A DNA stretch of 36,268 nt, taken from NCBI GenBank assembly GCA_015689645.1, contig WVSM01000017.1, positions 1 through 36,268 on the forward strand, written 5' to 3'. The notes beneath the pieces were generated by a model. The model was given only the letters and a program-made list of their open reading frames with translations. It was not told the origin of the DNA and searched no databases. Positions 1-7,086 of this stretch are shown piece after piece. The translations under genes and the position numbers were made by a program. Positions within the stretch are counted from its first letter, which is position 1; every line of letters begins with the position of its first letter. The DNA is from Rhodobacterales bacterium HKCCE4037 (GTDB taxonomy: Bacteria > Pseudomonadota > Alphaproteobacteria > Rhodobacterales > Rhodobacteraceae).

Positions 1-143
1 TGCGCGATCTGGCGCGCGAGGCGGGCGTGCCCTTCGACGGGCTGGTCGTCGTGGCCGCCACCGCGCTGGAGCGCGACTGGGCCGCCACGGGCAACCTTGC
101 GGGCACGATCCCGGCGCAGCTTCTGCTTCCCGACGTGGCGTGA
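1..143 (+). CDS. C-terminal 46 codons of an unrecognised protein
   Basis: An open frame enters from the left edge (first complete codon at 3) and ends at the TGA at 141-143. The visible tail begins RDLAREAGVPFDG and ends AQLLLPDVA. It has the GC-rich codon pattern of the genes that follow, so I take it as a real gene end. I do not recognise the family; it does not look like the C-terminus of riboflavin synthase, which is often found upstream of ribB in related genomes. About 98 bp separate it from ribB, so it could belong to the same transcript, but this cannot be judged from the fragment. Confidence 0.6.
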   Translation, partial: RDLAREAGVPFDGLVVVAATALERDWAATGNLAGTIPAQLLLPDVA

Positions 144-206
144 CGCCACCCCTCTCTGGCCATTCGCCGGGGCTTGGATTATCTGCGCAGGAAACGTAGG
201 CCGGAC

Positions 207-222
207 CCGTCCCTTTGGACGG
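207..222. other. Small hairpin in the ribB leader
   Basis: CCGTCC and GGACGG form a perfect 6-bp stem with a 4-nt CTTT loop, 19 nt before the ribB start. It is close enough to the start to affect translation initiation, but the conserved blocks of an FMN riboswitch are absent, so no ligand can be assigned. Confidence 0.35.
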
Positions 223-241
223 CAGGACAGGAACGCGCGCC

Positions 242-1372
242 ATGAGCCAAGCCTTTGAAACACCGGGGCCCGTCGAACAGAACTGGTCCGACGCGATTTC
301 GAGTGTCGACGAGATTCTCGAAGACGCGCGCAATGGCCGGATGTTCATCCTCGTCGATCACGAGGACCGCGAGAACGAGGGCGACCTGGTGATTCCCGCG
401 CAATGGGCGACGCCGGACGTGATCAACTTCATGGCGACCCATGGGCGCGGTCTGATCTGCCTGTCGATGACTTCGGCCCGGATAGACCAGCTGGGCCTCG
501 GGCTGATGTCCACCAACAATTCCTCTCGCCACGAGACCGCCTTCACCACCTCAATCGAGGCGCGGGAAGGCGTGACGACGGGCATTTCCGCCGCCGACCG
601 CGCGCGCACGGTGCAGGTGGCGATCGACGCCTCGAAAGGCGCGCAGGACATCGCGACGCCCGGCCACGTGTTCCCCCTGCGCGCGCGCGACGGCGGCGTG
701 CTGGTCCGCGCGGGCCATACCGAGGCCGCCGTCGATATCGCGCGCCTTGCCGGGCTGACACCGGCCGGCGTGATCTGCGAGATCATGAACGAGGACGGCA
801 CCATGGCGCGGCTGCCCGACCTCGTGGCCTTCGCGCAGCGGCACGGCCTCAAGATCGGCACCATCAGCGACCTGATCGCCTACCGCCGCCGCCACGACAA
901 CCTCGTGAAGGTGCAGCAGGAGGAAGTCATCCAGTCGGAATTCGGCGGTGAATGGACCATGCGGATCTACACCGACGAAACGCAGGGCGCCGAGCATATC
1001 GTGCTCATCAAGGGCGACATCTCGGGTGACGAGCCGGTGCTGGTGCGGATGCACGCGATGGACCCGCTCTTGGACGTGGTGGGCACCGGCCCGAAGGGCC
1101 GTGCCGACGAATTCCACGACGCCATGCGCCTGATCGCGCAGGAAGGGCGCGGTGTCGTGGTCCTGCTGCGCGACCTGACGATGAAGCTGGTGCTGGGTGA
1201 CGAGGTTTCCCCCCAGACCCTGCGGCAATACGGGCTGGGGGCGCAGATCCTGTCGTCCCTTGGCCTGAGCGACATGATCCTCCTGACCAATTCGCCGAAA
1301 CCCAAGGTCGTGGGGCTCGATGCCTACGGTCTGGAAATCGTCGGCACACGCAAAATCTCGGAGCTTGGATAA
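242..1372 (+). CDS. ribB: 3,4-dihydroxy-2-butanone 4-phosphate synthase fused to a degenerate GTP cyclohydrolase II-like domain
   Basis: 376 residues. The N-terminal domain (about 16-215) is DHBP synthase, which converts ribulose 5-phosphate to 3,4-dihydroxy-2-butanone 4-phosphate, the four-carbon donor for lumazine synthase. The acidic substrate and metal loop DHEDRENEGD is at 39-48, followed by HGRGLICLS (67-75) and TPGHVFPL. The C-terminal domain (about 215-376) has the GTP cyclohydrolase II fold pattern (VLVRMHAMDPLLDVVGT) but lacks the zinc-binding cysteines, so GTP hydrolysis is unlikely; this matches the RibBX type. I chose ATG 242 rather than TTG 215 because AGGA lies upstream and the protein then begins MSQAFETPG. 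Its TAA overlaps the ribH ATG by one base, so the two are translationally coupled. Confidence 0.93.
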   Translation: MSQAFETPGPVEQNWSDAISSVDEILEDARNGRMFILVDHEDRENEGDLVIPAQWATPDVINFMATHGRGLICLSMTSARIDQLGLGLMSTNNSSRHETAFTTSIEAREGVTTGISAADRARTVQVAIDASKGAQDIATPGHVFPLRARDGGVLVRAGHTEAAVDIARLAGLTPAGVICEIMNEDGTMARLPDLVAFAQRHGLKIGTISDLIAYRRRHDNLVKVQQEEVIQSEFGGEWTMRIYTDETQGAEHIVLIKGDISGDEPVLVRMHAMDPLLDVVGTGPKGRADEFHDAMRLIAQEGRGVVVLLRDLTMKLVLGDEVSPQTLRQYGLGAQILSSLGLSDMILLTNSPKPKVVGLDAYGLEIVGTRKISELG

Positions 1373-1911
1373 TGGCCGGACATTCCGACAACGACCTGGG
1401 GCTGCCCGACTTCGACCGCCCCGTGAAGGTGGCGATCGTGATCGCGCCCTATTACACCGCGATTTCCGAAGCGCAGATCGCCGCCGCCACGGCCGTGCTG
1501 GACCGTGCGGGCGTAGAGCACGAGGTGATCGAGGTGCCAGGCTCGCTCGAAGTGCCCACGGCCATCGGCATCGCGCACCGGATGAGCAATTTCGACGGCT
1601 TCGTGGCGCTTGGTTGCGTGATCCGGGGGGCGACCTCGCATTACGACGTGGTGGTCAACGAAAGCTCCCGCGCGCTGACCATGTTGGGGCTTCAGGGCGT
1701 GTGCATCGGCAACGGGATCATCACCGTGGAAAACCGTGAACAGGCCGAGGAACGGGCCGATGCCGCGCGGCTCAACACCGCCGGCGGCGCGGCGGAGGCG
1801 GCGCTGCACCTGATCGCGCTGACCCGCAAGTATGGCGCGCCCAAGGGCAACCTCGGGTTCAAGCCGCGCGGCACCATCGAGATTGCAGATGACGGATCGG
1901 CCAAGGCATGA
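1372..1911 (+). CDS. ribH: 6,7-dimethyl-8-ribityllumazine synthase
   Basis: 179 residues, condensing 5-amino-6-ribitylaminouracil with dihydroxybutanone phosphate to the lumazine precursor of riboflavin. Family marks seen are the N-terminal strand VAIVIAPYYTAIS, the EVPGSLEVP block (54-62) and GCVIRGATSHYDVV (81-94), whose His90 aligns with the general-acid histidine of known lumazine synthases. The protein is about 20 residues longer than many homologues because of N- and C-terminal tails (the C-terminus after GFKPRGTIEI is charged). It starts inside the ribB stop codon and overlaps nusB by 4 nt (ATGA), giving a tight ribB-ribH-nusB operon. Confidence 0.96.
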   Translation: MAGHSDNDLGLPDFDRPVKVAIVIAPYYTAISEAQIAAATAVLDRAGVEHEVIEVPGSLEVPTAIGIAHRMSNFDGFVALGCVIRGATSHYDVVVNESSRALTMLGLQGVCIGNGIITVENREQAEERADAARLNTAGGAAEAALHLIALTRKYGAPKGNLGFKPRGTIEIADDGSAKA

Positions 1912-2387
1912 GCGACGCGAAACCAAACGACCGCGAGGCGAAGAAGCAGATGCGGTCCGCCGCGCGGCTTTATGCCGTGCAGGCGCTGTTCCAGATGGAG
2001 CATTCCGACCAGAGCCTCGACGCCGTGCGGGGTGAATTCGAGACGCACCGCTTCGGGGCCGTCTACGATGGCGAGGAAATGGCCGAGGGCGATGTGACCC
2101 TGTTCCGCAAGACGCTGGAAGATGCCGTCGGGCGGCAGGCGAAAATCGACCAGATGACCGACCGGGCGCTGGTGGCGAAATGGCCGATCAACCGCATCGA
2201 CCCCACGCTCCGCGCGCTGTTCCGCGCCGCAGGGGCCGAACTCGTCGAAGGCAAGGCGCCGCCCAAGGTGGTCATCACCGAATACGTGGACGTGGCGCGG
2301 GCGTTCTTCCCCGAGGGGAAGGAGGCGAAATTCGTCAACGCCGTTCTTGACCACATGGCGCGCGAAGCGAAGCCCGAAGCGTTCTGA
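1908..2387 (+). CDS. nusB: Transcription antitermination factor NusB
   Basis: 159 residues, all-helical NusB. Typical blocks are the RNA-binding N-terminus (AARLYAVQALFQMEHSD), the DRALVAKWPINRIDPTLRALFRAAGAEL region and the C-terminal VVITEYVDVARAFFPEGKEAKFVNAVLDHMA segment. NusB with NusE (S10) binds boxA of rRNA leaders to form the antitermination complex. Coupling to riboflavin genes is the common order in proteobacteria. The start ATG overlaps the ribH stop. The converging minus-strand gene ends only 28 bp away; the gap holds a short GGCGC-TTAG-GCGCC hairpin (2399-2412) that could end transcripts from both sides, although neither side has a T-tract. Confidence 0.95.
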   Translation: MSDAKPNDREAKKQMRSAARLYAVQALFQMEHSDQSLDAVRGEFETHRFGAVYDGEEMAEGDVTLFRKTLEDAVGRQAKIDQMTDRALVAKWPINRIDPTLRALFRAAGAELVEGKAPPKVVITEYVDVARAFFPEGKEAKFVNAVLDHMAREAKPEAF

Positions 2388-2415
2388 TCCCTTTTCGCGG
2401 CGCTTAGGCGCCGGC

Positions 2416-3216
2416 CTATCCCTCGACCTCCGGGGGTGGCGTGGTCAGTGCGTAGTCCTCTAGTTCTTCCGGCAACAGCACGTAGATCGCCTCGGGCGGC
2501 GTGCTCAGCGCGTGCTGCATGACGCGCACGTCCACGCCCATCGCGTCGAGATGGGCCATCACGTCGGCCTGCCCGCGCTGGATATCCTCGACGGCAAGGA
2601 AGGCGGGCAGGGCGGTATTTTCGCCGAAATAATGCTGGTGCACACCCACAACGGCCTCCGCGTCGGCGCTTCGCGCGACGCCGCCGGCAAGGATGTAGGG
2701 GCAGGCCGACAGGCAGATGTCGCCCGCTTCCATGATGGTATCCAGTTCCGCCTCGCGGATCGCCACGCCGATCGCCAGCGCATCGTCGACCGACCCGCCC
2801 GGCGAATGCAGGCGGATCGCGGTGACGCCGTCCGCGCCCTCCAGCCATTCGGCGAAACGGGTGGAATCGCCCGGGGCGATATCTCCGGTGACAAGCGCGG
2901 TCTCGCCCTCCGCCGTGAAGCGCAGGCGGGCGGGCATGTCGCCCGGATCGGGAATCGGAGTCTGCTGGTCCGGCGTCACCCGCTCTCGCCCCGGCAGGTC
3001 CTGCGGGCGGAAGCGGCGCACCTGGTCGCCGGGGGCGACGGGGGCATCAAGTGCAGGCGCATCCGGTCCGGTCAGAAGCCGCGGGATCGCGCCGATCAGG
3101 TCCGAACCGGCCAGCACGGCCGCCATGCCGACCTGGATGCCGAGGATCGCCAGTATCACGCGGCGGACGGGAGAGCCTTGACGCTCCTCGACCGCGTCCG
3201 GGGACGTGTCAGTCAT
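2416..3216 (-). CDS. Membrane-anchored ClpP/crotonase-fold protein (COG3904-like)
   Basis: 266 residues. An N-terminal membrane segment (about 18-40) is followed by a proline-rich linker (about 50-95) and a ClpP-like domain: IRLHSPGGSVDDALAIG (135-150), GDICLSACPYILAGG (165-179) and VGVHQHYF (190-197). Ser170 and His193 occupy positions expected for a ClpP-type catalytic pair, so a membrane-tethered, probably periplasmic, serine peptidase is plausible; a non-catalytic crotonase-fold role cannot be excluded. The start is ATG at 3214-3216, where the MTDTSPDAV N-terminus begins; longer in-frame extensions would run into the upstream gene. It overlaps the end of that gene by 8 nt, so the two are probably co-translated partners. 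Confidence 0.75.
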   Translation of the reverse strand: MTDTSPDAVEERQGSPVRRVILAILGIQVGMAAVLAGSDLIGAIPRLLTGPDAPALDAPVAPGDQVRRFRPQDLPGRERVTPDQQTPIPDPGDMPARLRFTAEGETALVTGDIAPGDSTRFAEWLEGADGVTAIRLHSPGGSVDDALAIGVAIREAELDTIMEAGDICLSACPYILAGGVARSADAEAVVGVHQHYFGENTALPAFLAVEDIQRGQADVMAHLDAMGVDVRVMQHALSTPPEAIYVLLPEELEDYALTTPPPEVEG

Positions 3217-4537
3217 TGCCGCGCGCCGGGTGGCTGCTGGGCAGGGGGCTGACATTTTCCGCCGTGGGGCGCGGCTGCACCGGGGTTCCCGCCGCCTCCA
3301 CATGGGCCTGGTCGGCGCGGTCGAGCGCCTCCATCTCGCGCATCGCGTGGAGGGCCGCACGCAATTCGGCCAGCGTCAGCGTATCCTCGGCGGGCAGGTC
3401 GCCCCGGCCCGCGCGGATCGCACCCTGCGTGACCATCAGGATCAGCACCAGCACGGCGGGCAGCAGGTCGATGGCGATGGCCCCGGCCCATGAGGGCACG
3501 AAGTTCCGGGCATAAAGGATCACCGCGTCGGCGCTGGAAATCGGTGTATAGGTCACCTCCGGCGGATCGGGGCGCGCGATGACCTGCTCGGCGGCTTCCT
3601 CGAGCGAGGTCGCGCGCAGGGCCAGCACCTGCAAGACGCTGGATATGGTGGAGGCCTGTGCATCCTGTCCCGCCGTGCCGGAGGCGTCGAGTTCCGGCAG
3701 AACGACCGAGGCCGACAGATCCTCCGCCGCGCGGTCGACCAGCGGGGCGACGGAAAGCTGCCGCAGGGTGCTGACGAGGCCGGCGAGGCGCACCGCGTCT
3801 TCCGAGAAGGCGACCGAGCGGGCTTCGACCGCGCCGGGCTCCACGATCAGGGCGCGCATGCGCGACAGGATGACGTTGCCCTCGTCGAAGGCGGCGTCGA
3901 TCAGCTCCGATTGCGCGGCGATCTGCGCCTCCAGCGCGGCCAGTTCCTCGGCCTTCTGGCGCAGCACGCGGAACACCGCGCCGCGCCCCGCAAGCCCCGA
4001 GAGGTCGCCCGCCGCTTCCTGTTCCGACAGGTCCTCGAAACTCTGGCGGACGCGGGCGACGTCGCGCTCCAGCGCCTGCGCGCTCACCGCGGTGTCATGG
4101 GCCTGCTCCAGCGCCGTCTGGTAATCCTGCACGGTGCGGGCAAGGTGCTGTTCCACCGCCGCAGCACCCGCCAGCGCCGCCGCGTTCAGCCACGACGACA
4201 TGGCGATGATCGCCACCGACCCCAGCACCATGGCGCCCATCAGCTTCAGCTTTGCCGCCGCCGTGCGCATCGCGGGCAGAAGCCGCATCAGGTAGGACCA
4301 GAAGACGAAGATGCCGACCGACACGGCGATGGAATAGGCCGCGGCCGCGAAGAAGGACATCGCGCCCGTGTCATCGAGCAGCGACGAAACGCCAAGGTAG
4401 GTGTAGATGCCCGAGGCCGTGGCCAGAACCGCCAGCGCCGCGCCCGAGAAACTGTCGAGCCAGCTCAGGTGCCCCTGCAACTCGCGGGCATGGGACAGCC
4501 CGTGGGCATTGGCGGAGGGTCGTGTCGTGTCAGGCAT
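3209..4537 (-). CDS. Multi-spanning membrane protein with long coiled coil, unknown function
   Basis: 442 residues. Three hydrophobic segments near the N-terminus (about 30-53, 60-88, 99-118) are followed by a long alanine- and glutamate-rich helical region with coiled-coil heptads (about 125-235, for example the ALEQAHDTAVSAQALERDVARV stretch). A serine-rich middle part follows, then a fourth membrane helix (about 350-374, IDLLPAVLVLILMV) and a 68-residue hydrophilic tail. No catalytic motif is visible and I do not recognise the family. I chose ATG 4535-4537 because the frame further upstream (to 4999) is only the antisense of the antiporter gene. The 8-nt overlap with the ClpP-like gene suggests a membrane complex built from the two products. 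Confidence 0.7.
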   Translation of the reverse strand: MPDTTRPSANAHGLSHARELQGHLSWLDSFSGAALAVLATASGIYTYLGVSSLLDDTGAMSFFAAAAYSIAVSVGIFVFWSYLMRLLPAMRTAAAKLKLMGAMVLGSVAIIAMSSWLNAAALAGAAAVEQHLARTVQDYQTALEQAHDTAVSAQALERDVARVRQSFEDLSEQEAAGDLSGLAGRGAVFRVLRQKAEELAALEAQIAAQSELIDAAFDEGNVILSRMRALIVEPGAVEARSVAFSEDAVRLAGLVSTLRQLSVAPLVDRAAEDLSASVVLPELDASGTAGQDAQASTISSVLQVLALRATSLEEAAEQVIARPDPPEVTYTPISSADAVILYARNFVPSWAGAIAIDLLPAVLVLILMVTQGAIRAGRGDLPAEDTLTLAELRAALHAMREMEALDRADQAHVEAAGTPVQPRPTAENVSPLPSSHPARGND

Positions 4538-4569
4538 GGCATGGCCCCGGATTCTGCTGCAATTCGTAT

Positions 4570-4597
4570 AATATAGGGGCGATTGGCCCCGCTCCAA
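4570..4597 (-). promoter_or_regulatory. Candidate sigma-70 promoter for the coiled-coil membrane protein operon
   Basis: On the minus strand TTGGAG (4597-4592) is followed after 16 bp by TATATT (4575-4570), in an AT-rich island of an otherwise GC-rich gap; the start codon lies 33 nt downstream. The spacer contains a GGGGC-GATTG-GCCCC inverted repeat (4576-4590) that could be an operator. The -35 match is weak. Confidence 0.35.
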
Positions 4598-4694
4598 ATC
4601 CGACCCCTTGCGGTGAGCACCTGCGATGGTCATATGCGCTCCGCCGGTGGGTTCGGGGGCAGGGTCGTACCCCGGCCGGCGGAGACGTCTTCCC

Positions 4695-5594
4695 ATGGAT
4701 ATCGTGTTGATCGCGCTGGGCCTCGTGGCCCTTCTGGGCGGTGGTGAGCTGCTGGTGCGCGGCGCGCTCGGCCTGTCGGTGCGCTTCGGCATGGCGCCTG
4801 CGGTCGCCGGTGTGGTGGTGATGGGCTTCGGCACGTCCAGCCCGGAACTGGCCGCCTCGCTCGCCGCCGCCTTCGCCGACGCGCCGGGCATCGCGCTTGG
4901 CAACGTGATCGGATCGAACATCGCGAATATTGCGCTGATCCTAGGCGTCGTTGCCCTGATCGCGCCGCTGGCGGTGCGGATCGGGCGGCGTGACGGCATC
5001 GCGCTGGTGGCGGCAACCGCCTACCTGCTGTTCGTGCTGGCCATCGGCGGCATCGGGCGGGGTGTGGCCCTCGTCGGACTGGCCGGCCTCGGCGTCTACC
5101 TGTGGCTGATCCTGCGCGAAGAGCCTGGGGAGGCCGCGGACACCGTTCTCGGCATCCGGGGCCGGCGGGCGGCGCTTTACAGCGCCGCGGGCCTGCTGCT
5201 GCTGATCGGCGGCGCGCGCGCGCTGGTCACGGGCAGCCTCGGCATTGCCGAGGCGTTGGGCGTGCCGCCCTCCATCACCGGGCTGACCATCGTGGCCGTC
5301 GGCACCTCGCTGCCGGAACTCTCGGCAAGCCTCGTCGCCGCGTGGCGGGGCCAAGGGGGGCTGGCGATCGGAAATATCCTCGGCTCGAACGTGTTCAACG
5401 CCCTCGGCATCGTCGGGGTCACCGCGCTGGTCCACCCGCTTCAGGTGCCGCCCTCGATCGACTGGGGCGAAGGCGCGGCGCTCGTGATCTCGGCTGCGGC
5501 ACTTCTGGGCCTTGCCGCTTTGGGCCGCGCGGGCCGGCTGGCGGGCGCGGGTCTGATCGGCGGATACGCGGTCTATATCGTCACACTGGTCTAG
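4695..5594 (+). CDS. Calcium/sodium antiporter, CaCA family (YrbG-like)
   Basis: 299 residues, nearly all hydrophobic, about ten membrane helices arranged as two homologous halves. The alpha-repeats that form the ion path are clear: GFGTSSPELAAS (44-55) followed by GNVIGSNIANIALI in the first half, and AVGTSLPELSASL followed by GNILGSNVFNALGI in the second. Length and repeats fit bacterial YrbG-type Na+/Ca2+ exchangers, which export Ca2+ across the inner membrane using the sodium or proton gradient; the ion is inferred from the family. I chose ATG 4695, where the hydrophobic protein begins (MDIVLIALG). It is transcribed divergently from the coiled-coil membrane gene. Confidence 0.9.
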   Translation: MDIVLIALGLVALLGGGELLVRGALGLSVRFGMAPAVAGVVVMGFGTSSPELAASLAAAFADAPGIALGNVIGSNIANIALILGVVALIAPLAVRIGRRDGIALVAATAYLLFVLAIGGIGRGVALVGLAGLGVYLWLILREEPGEAADTVLGIRGRRAALYSAAGLLLLIGGARALVTGSLGIAEALGVPPSITGLTIVAVGTSLPELSASLVAAWRGQGGLAIGNILGSNVFNALGIVGVTALVHPLQVPPSIDWGEGAALVISAAALLGLAALGRAGRLAGAGLIGGYAVYIVTLV

Positions 5595-5653
5595 AGCGGC
5601 TCGACGCGCGGCGGGGCGTGGCCTACCTTGAAGGGATCACGAAAGGACAGGCC

Positions 5654-5965
5654 ATGCCCAAGCACGTTCGTTTCCTGCTTATTCACGCCTCCATCGGATC
5701 GCTCATCGCCGCTGCCTTCGTGGCGATGCTGCTCTGGGGCAATGTCGCCAACCTCTGGCACCTCGTCACCCACACCAGCGAGGGGATTCTGGCGGTCTTC
5801 CTGCTCTGGGCGTTCTGCACGATCACCTTCGGCTCGGCCCAGATGGGCATCCGCATCATGCTTCTGGCCGAGGACGAGGATCGCGGCAGCGGCGGCACCC
5901 GCAGCCCGCAGGCGGTGCAGGAGCCGCGCGCGATCCCGATCCCGGTGGACCGTCCGCGCGCGTGA
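5654..5965 (+). CDS. Small two-helix inner-membrane protein, unknown
   Basis: 103 residues. Two hydrophobic helices (about 7-28 and 43-68) are followed by a short acidic and arginine/proline-rich cytosolic tail ending VDRPRA. The start at 5654 is supported by a purine-rich ribosome site (GAAAGGACAGG) about 6 nt upstream. It has the pattern of small conserved membrane proteins of Rhodobacterales, but I cannot name the family or a function. It lies 59 bp after the antiporter gene and could share its transcript. Confidence 0.7.
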   Translation: MPKHVRFLLIHASIGSLIAAAFVAMLLWGNVANLWHLVTHTSEGILAVFLLWAFCTITFGSAQMGIRIMLLAEDEDRGSGGTRSPQAVQEPRAIPIPVDRPRA

Positions 5966-6022
5966 TGTCGGGAAAAGGGGTGACGGGGACCACCACAACC
6001 GTAGAGGCGTTCATTCCCGAGG

Positions 6023-6038
6023 ACCTGTATGTACAGGT
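6023..6038. promoter_or_regulatory. 16-bp perfect palindrome, operator-like
   Basis: ACCTGTATGTACAGGT is a perfect inverted repeat (7-bp arms around a TG centre) in the 258-bp gap between the small membrane protein and mmcB. The arms ACCTGTA/TACAGGT equal those of the classical lux box, but the centre is 4 bp shorter than the usual 20-bp site. It may bind a dimeric regulator or simply be a hairpin. Confidence 0.4.
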
Positions 6039-6196
6039 GGGCGCCAGGTAACCGAACCACGGTCCGGCCAGAGCCAGCTCCCTCGGAATTGCTTAAGGCC
6101 ACCGGAATTTGCCACAGGTACGAGAAGGGCAGACCCGTCAATTGCCCATGTAGGCGGGTCGGGGGTGCGGGGCAAGGGGCGCCGCATCTTGAAAAT

Positions 6197-6211
6197 GTTC
6201 CGTAAATGTTC
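6197..6211 (+). promoter_or_regulatory. LexA (SOS) box of the alphaproteobacterial type
   Basis: GTTCCGTAAATGTTC matches the alphaproteobacterial LexA operator GTTC-N7-GTTC exactly: direct GTTC repeats at 6197-6200 and 6208-6211. It lies 13 bp before the mmcB start at 6224. SOS control of mmcB is expected from what is known of the gene in this class, so position and sequence agree. Confidence 0.85.
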
Positions 6212-6223
6212 CAAGCTGACGTC

Positions 6224-6685
6224 ATGGACGCCATCATCGACCCATTTGCCGGTGCAAAACCGGGGCAGATCATCGCCCGAGGCGTCTGCCGCCACCTGCG
6301 GGCGCACGATTTCGTGACGCTGGAAGAATTCACGCCGGAACGCGGAAAGCGGCTCGACGTGATGGCATTGGGGCCGAAGGGGGAGCTTTGGGTGATCGAA
6401 TGCAAATCCTCGCGCGTCGATTTCACCTCCGATTGCAAGTGGGAAGGCTACCTCGAATGGGGCGACCGCTATTTCTGGGCGGTCGATGAGCATTTCCCGA
6501 CCGACCTCTTGCCCGAGGGCACCGGCCTCATCATCGCGGACGGCTATGACGCCGAGATCCTGCGCTTTGGCCCCGAGACCAAGCTCGCCGGGGCGCGGCG
6601 CAAGGCGGTGACGCAGAAATTCGCCCGCCACGCCGCGATGCGCCTGCACGGGTTCCGCGACCCGGCGGCGGTGTTCGATTACTGA
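6224..6685 (+). CDS. mmcB: MmcB family DNA repair protein
   Basis: 153 residues. The nuclease-like core typical of the MmcB family (formerly DUF1052) is visible: GVCRHLRAHDFVTLEEFTPERGKRLDVMAL, then the restriction-endonuclease-like motif WVIECKSSRVDF (about residues 59-70; D..ExK type, with RLDVMAL supplying the aspartate), and KWEGYLEWGDRYFWAVDEHFP. The family is known for SOS-induced resistance to DNA damage such as mitomycin C. An upstream ATG (6206) would add MFQADV, but that codon lies inside the LexA box, so transcripts probably start further on and ATG 6224 (MDAIIDPFAG) is preferred. It converges on a DUF6324-like gene across the five-palindrome block. Confidence 0.88.
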   Translation: MDAIIDPFAGAKPGQIIARGVCRHLRAHDFVTLEEFTPERGKRLDVMALGPKGELWVIECKSSRVDFTSDCKWEGYLEWGDRYFWAVDEHFPTDLLPEGTGLIIADGYDAEILRFGPETKLAGARRKAVTQKFARHAAMRLHGFRDPAAVFDY

Positions 6686-6704
6686 CGTTACGTTTCTGGC
6701 AGGC

Positions 6705-6808
6705 CGGAAAACGAGGTTTTCCGTCACGGATTTCCTTCAGGAAATCCGCGCCCGCCGCGGCGGGCGCCGAAAACGCGCGTTTTCGGACCGTTTTGCGCGC
6801 GCAAAACG
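6705..6808. repeat. Block of five consecutive perfect palindromes between convergent genes
   Basis: Five hairpin-forming inverted repeats almost fill 104 bp: 6705-6723 (CGGAAAAC/GTTTTCCG, loop GAG), 6727-6748 (CGGATTTCCT/AGGAAATCCG), 6748-6767 (GCGCCCGCCG/CGGCGGGCGC), 6767-6786 (CCGAAAACGC/GCGTTTTCGG) and 6789-6808 (CGTTTTGCGC/GCGCAAAACG). The second, third and fourth share boundary bases. The block lies between the stops of mmcB (6685) and the minus-strand gene (6817). Arms containing A4 or T4 next to GC stems would work as terminators on both strands, so a multi-copy bidirectional terminator is the simplest reading. Confidence 0.8.
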
Positions 6809-6816
6809 CCCGCGCC

Positions 6817-7017
6817 CTACTTCTTCTTTTTCTTGCCCATCTTGCGGGCCGCCGCCGCCGCCGCGCGCAACTCGTCGGCGATGTCCTCGGCCTCTTCGGG
6901 GTCGAAATCCATCGGCAGGTCGATCCCCTCGCCGGCGATGTAGATGCGCACCATGCCAAGCGTCGTCGGCCCGATCTGCAGGTCGGCGGCCATTTCGTTT
7001 TCGCTGTTGATGCCCAT
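6817..7017 (-). CDS. DUF6324-like small protein
   Basis: 66 residues. Begins MGINSENEMAADLQIGPTTLG, continues with an acidic segment (PMDFDPEEAEDIADELRAAAA) and ends in a lysine run (KMGKKKKK). A GGAGG site lies about 9 nt before ATG 7015-7017 on the minus strand, which decides the start over the longer frame that runs into the GNAT gene. I recognise the pattern as a short family common in Rhodobacterales, assigned from memory as DUF6324; no function is known to me. It is transcribed divergently from the GNAT gene, and its 3' end faces the palindrome block. Confidence 0.75.
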   Translation of the reverse strand: MGINSENEMAADLQIGPTTLGMVRIYIAGEGIDLPMDFDPEEAEDIADELRAAAAAARKMGKKKKK

Positions 7018-7086
7018 GTGCGGCGCCTCCAATGTTGCGGAATGGGCGTATCGCAAGCAGCCGCCCCTGCGCAAGAGACGTAGACG

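Noticed and set aside
144-241. FMN riboswitch before ribB
   Set aside because: The conserved RFN-element blocks (AGGG...GGTG..., ...CGGCGGT...) are absent and the leader is too short.
5966-6196. Structured RNA gene between the small membrane protein and mmcB
   Set aside because: The segment has a GACCCG/CGGGTC pairing and the 16-bp palindrome, but no match to SRP RNA, RNase P RNA or tmRNA cores that I can recognise, so it is not called.
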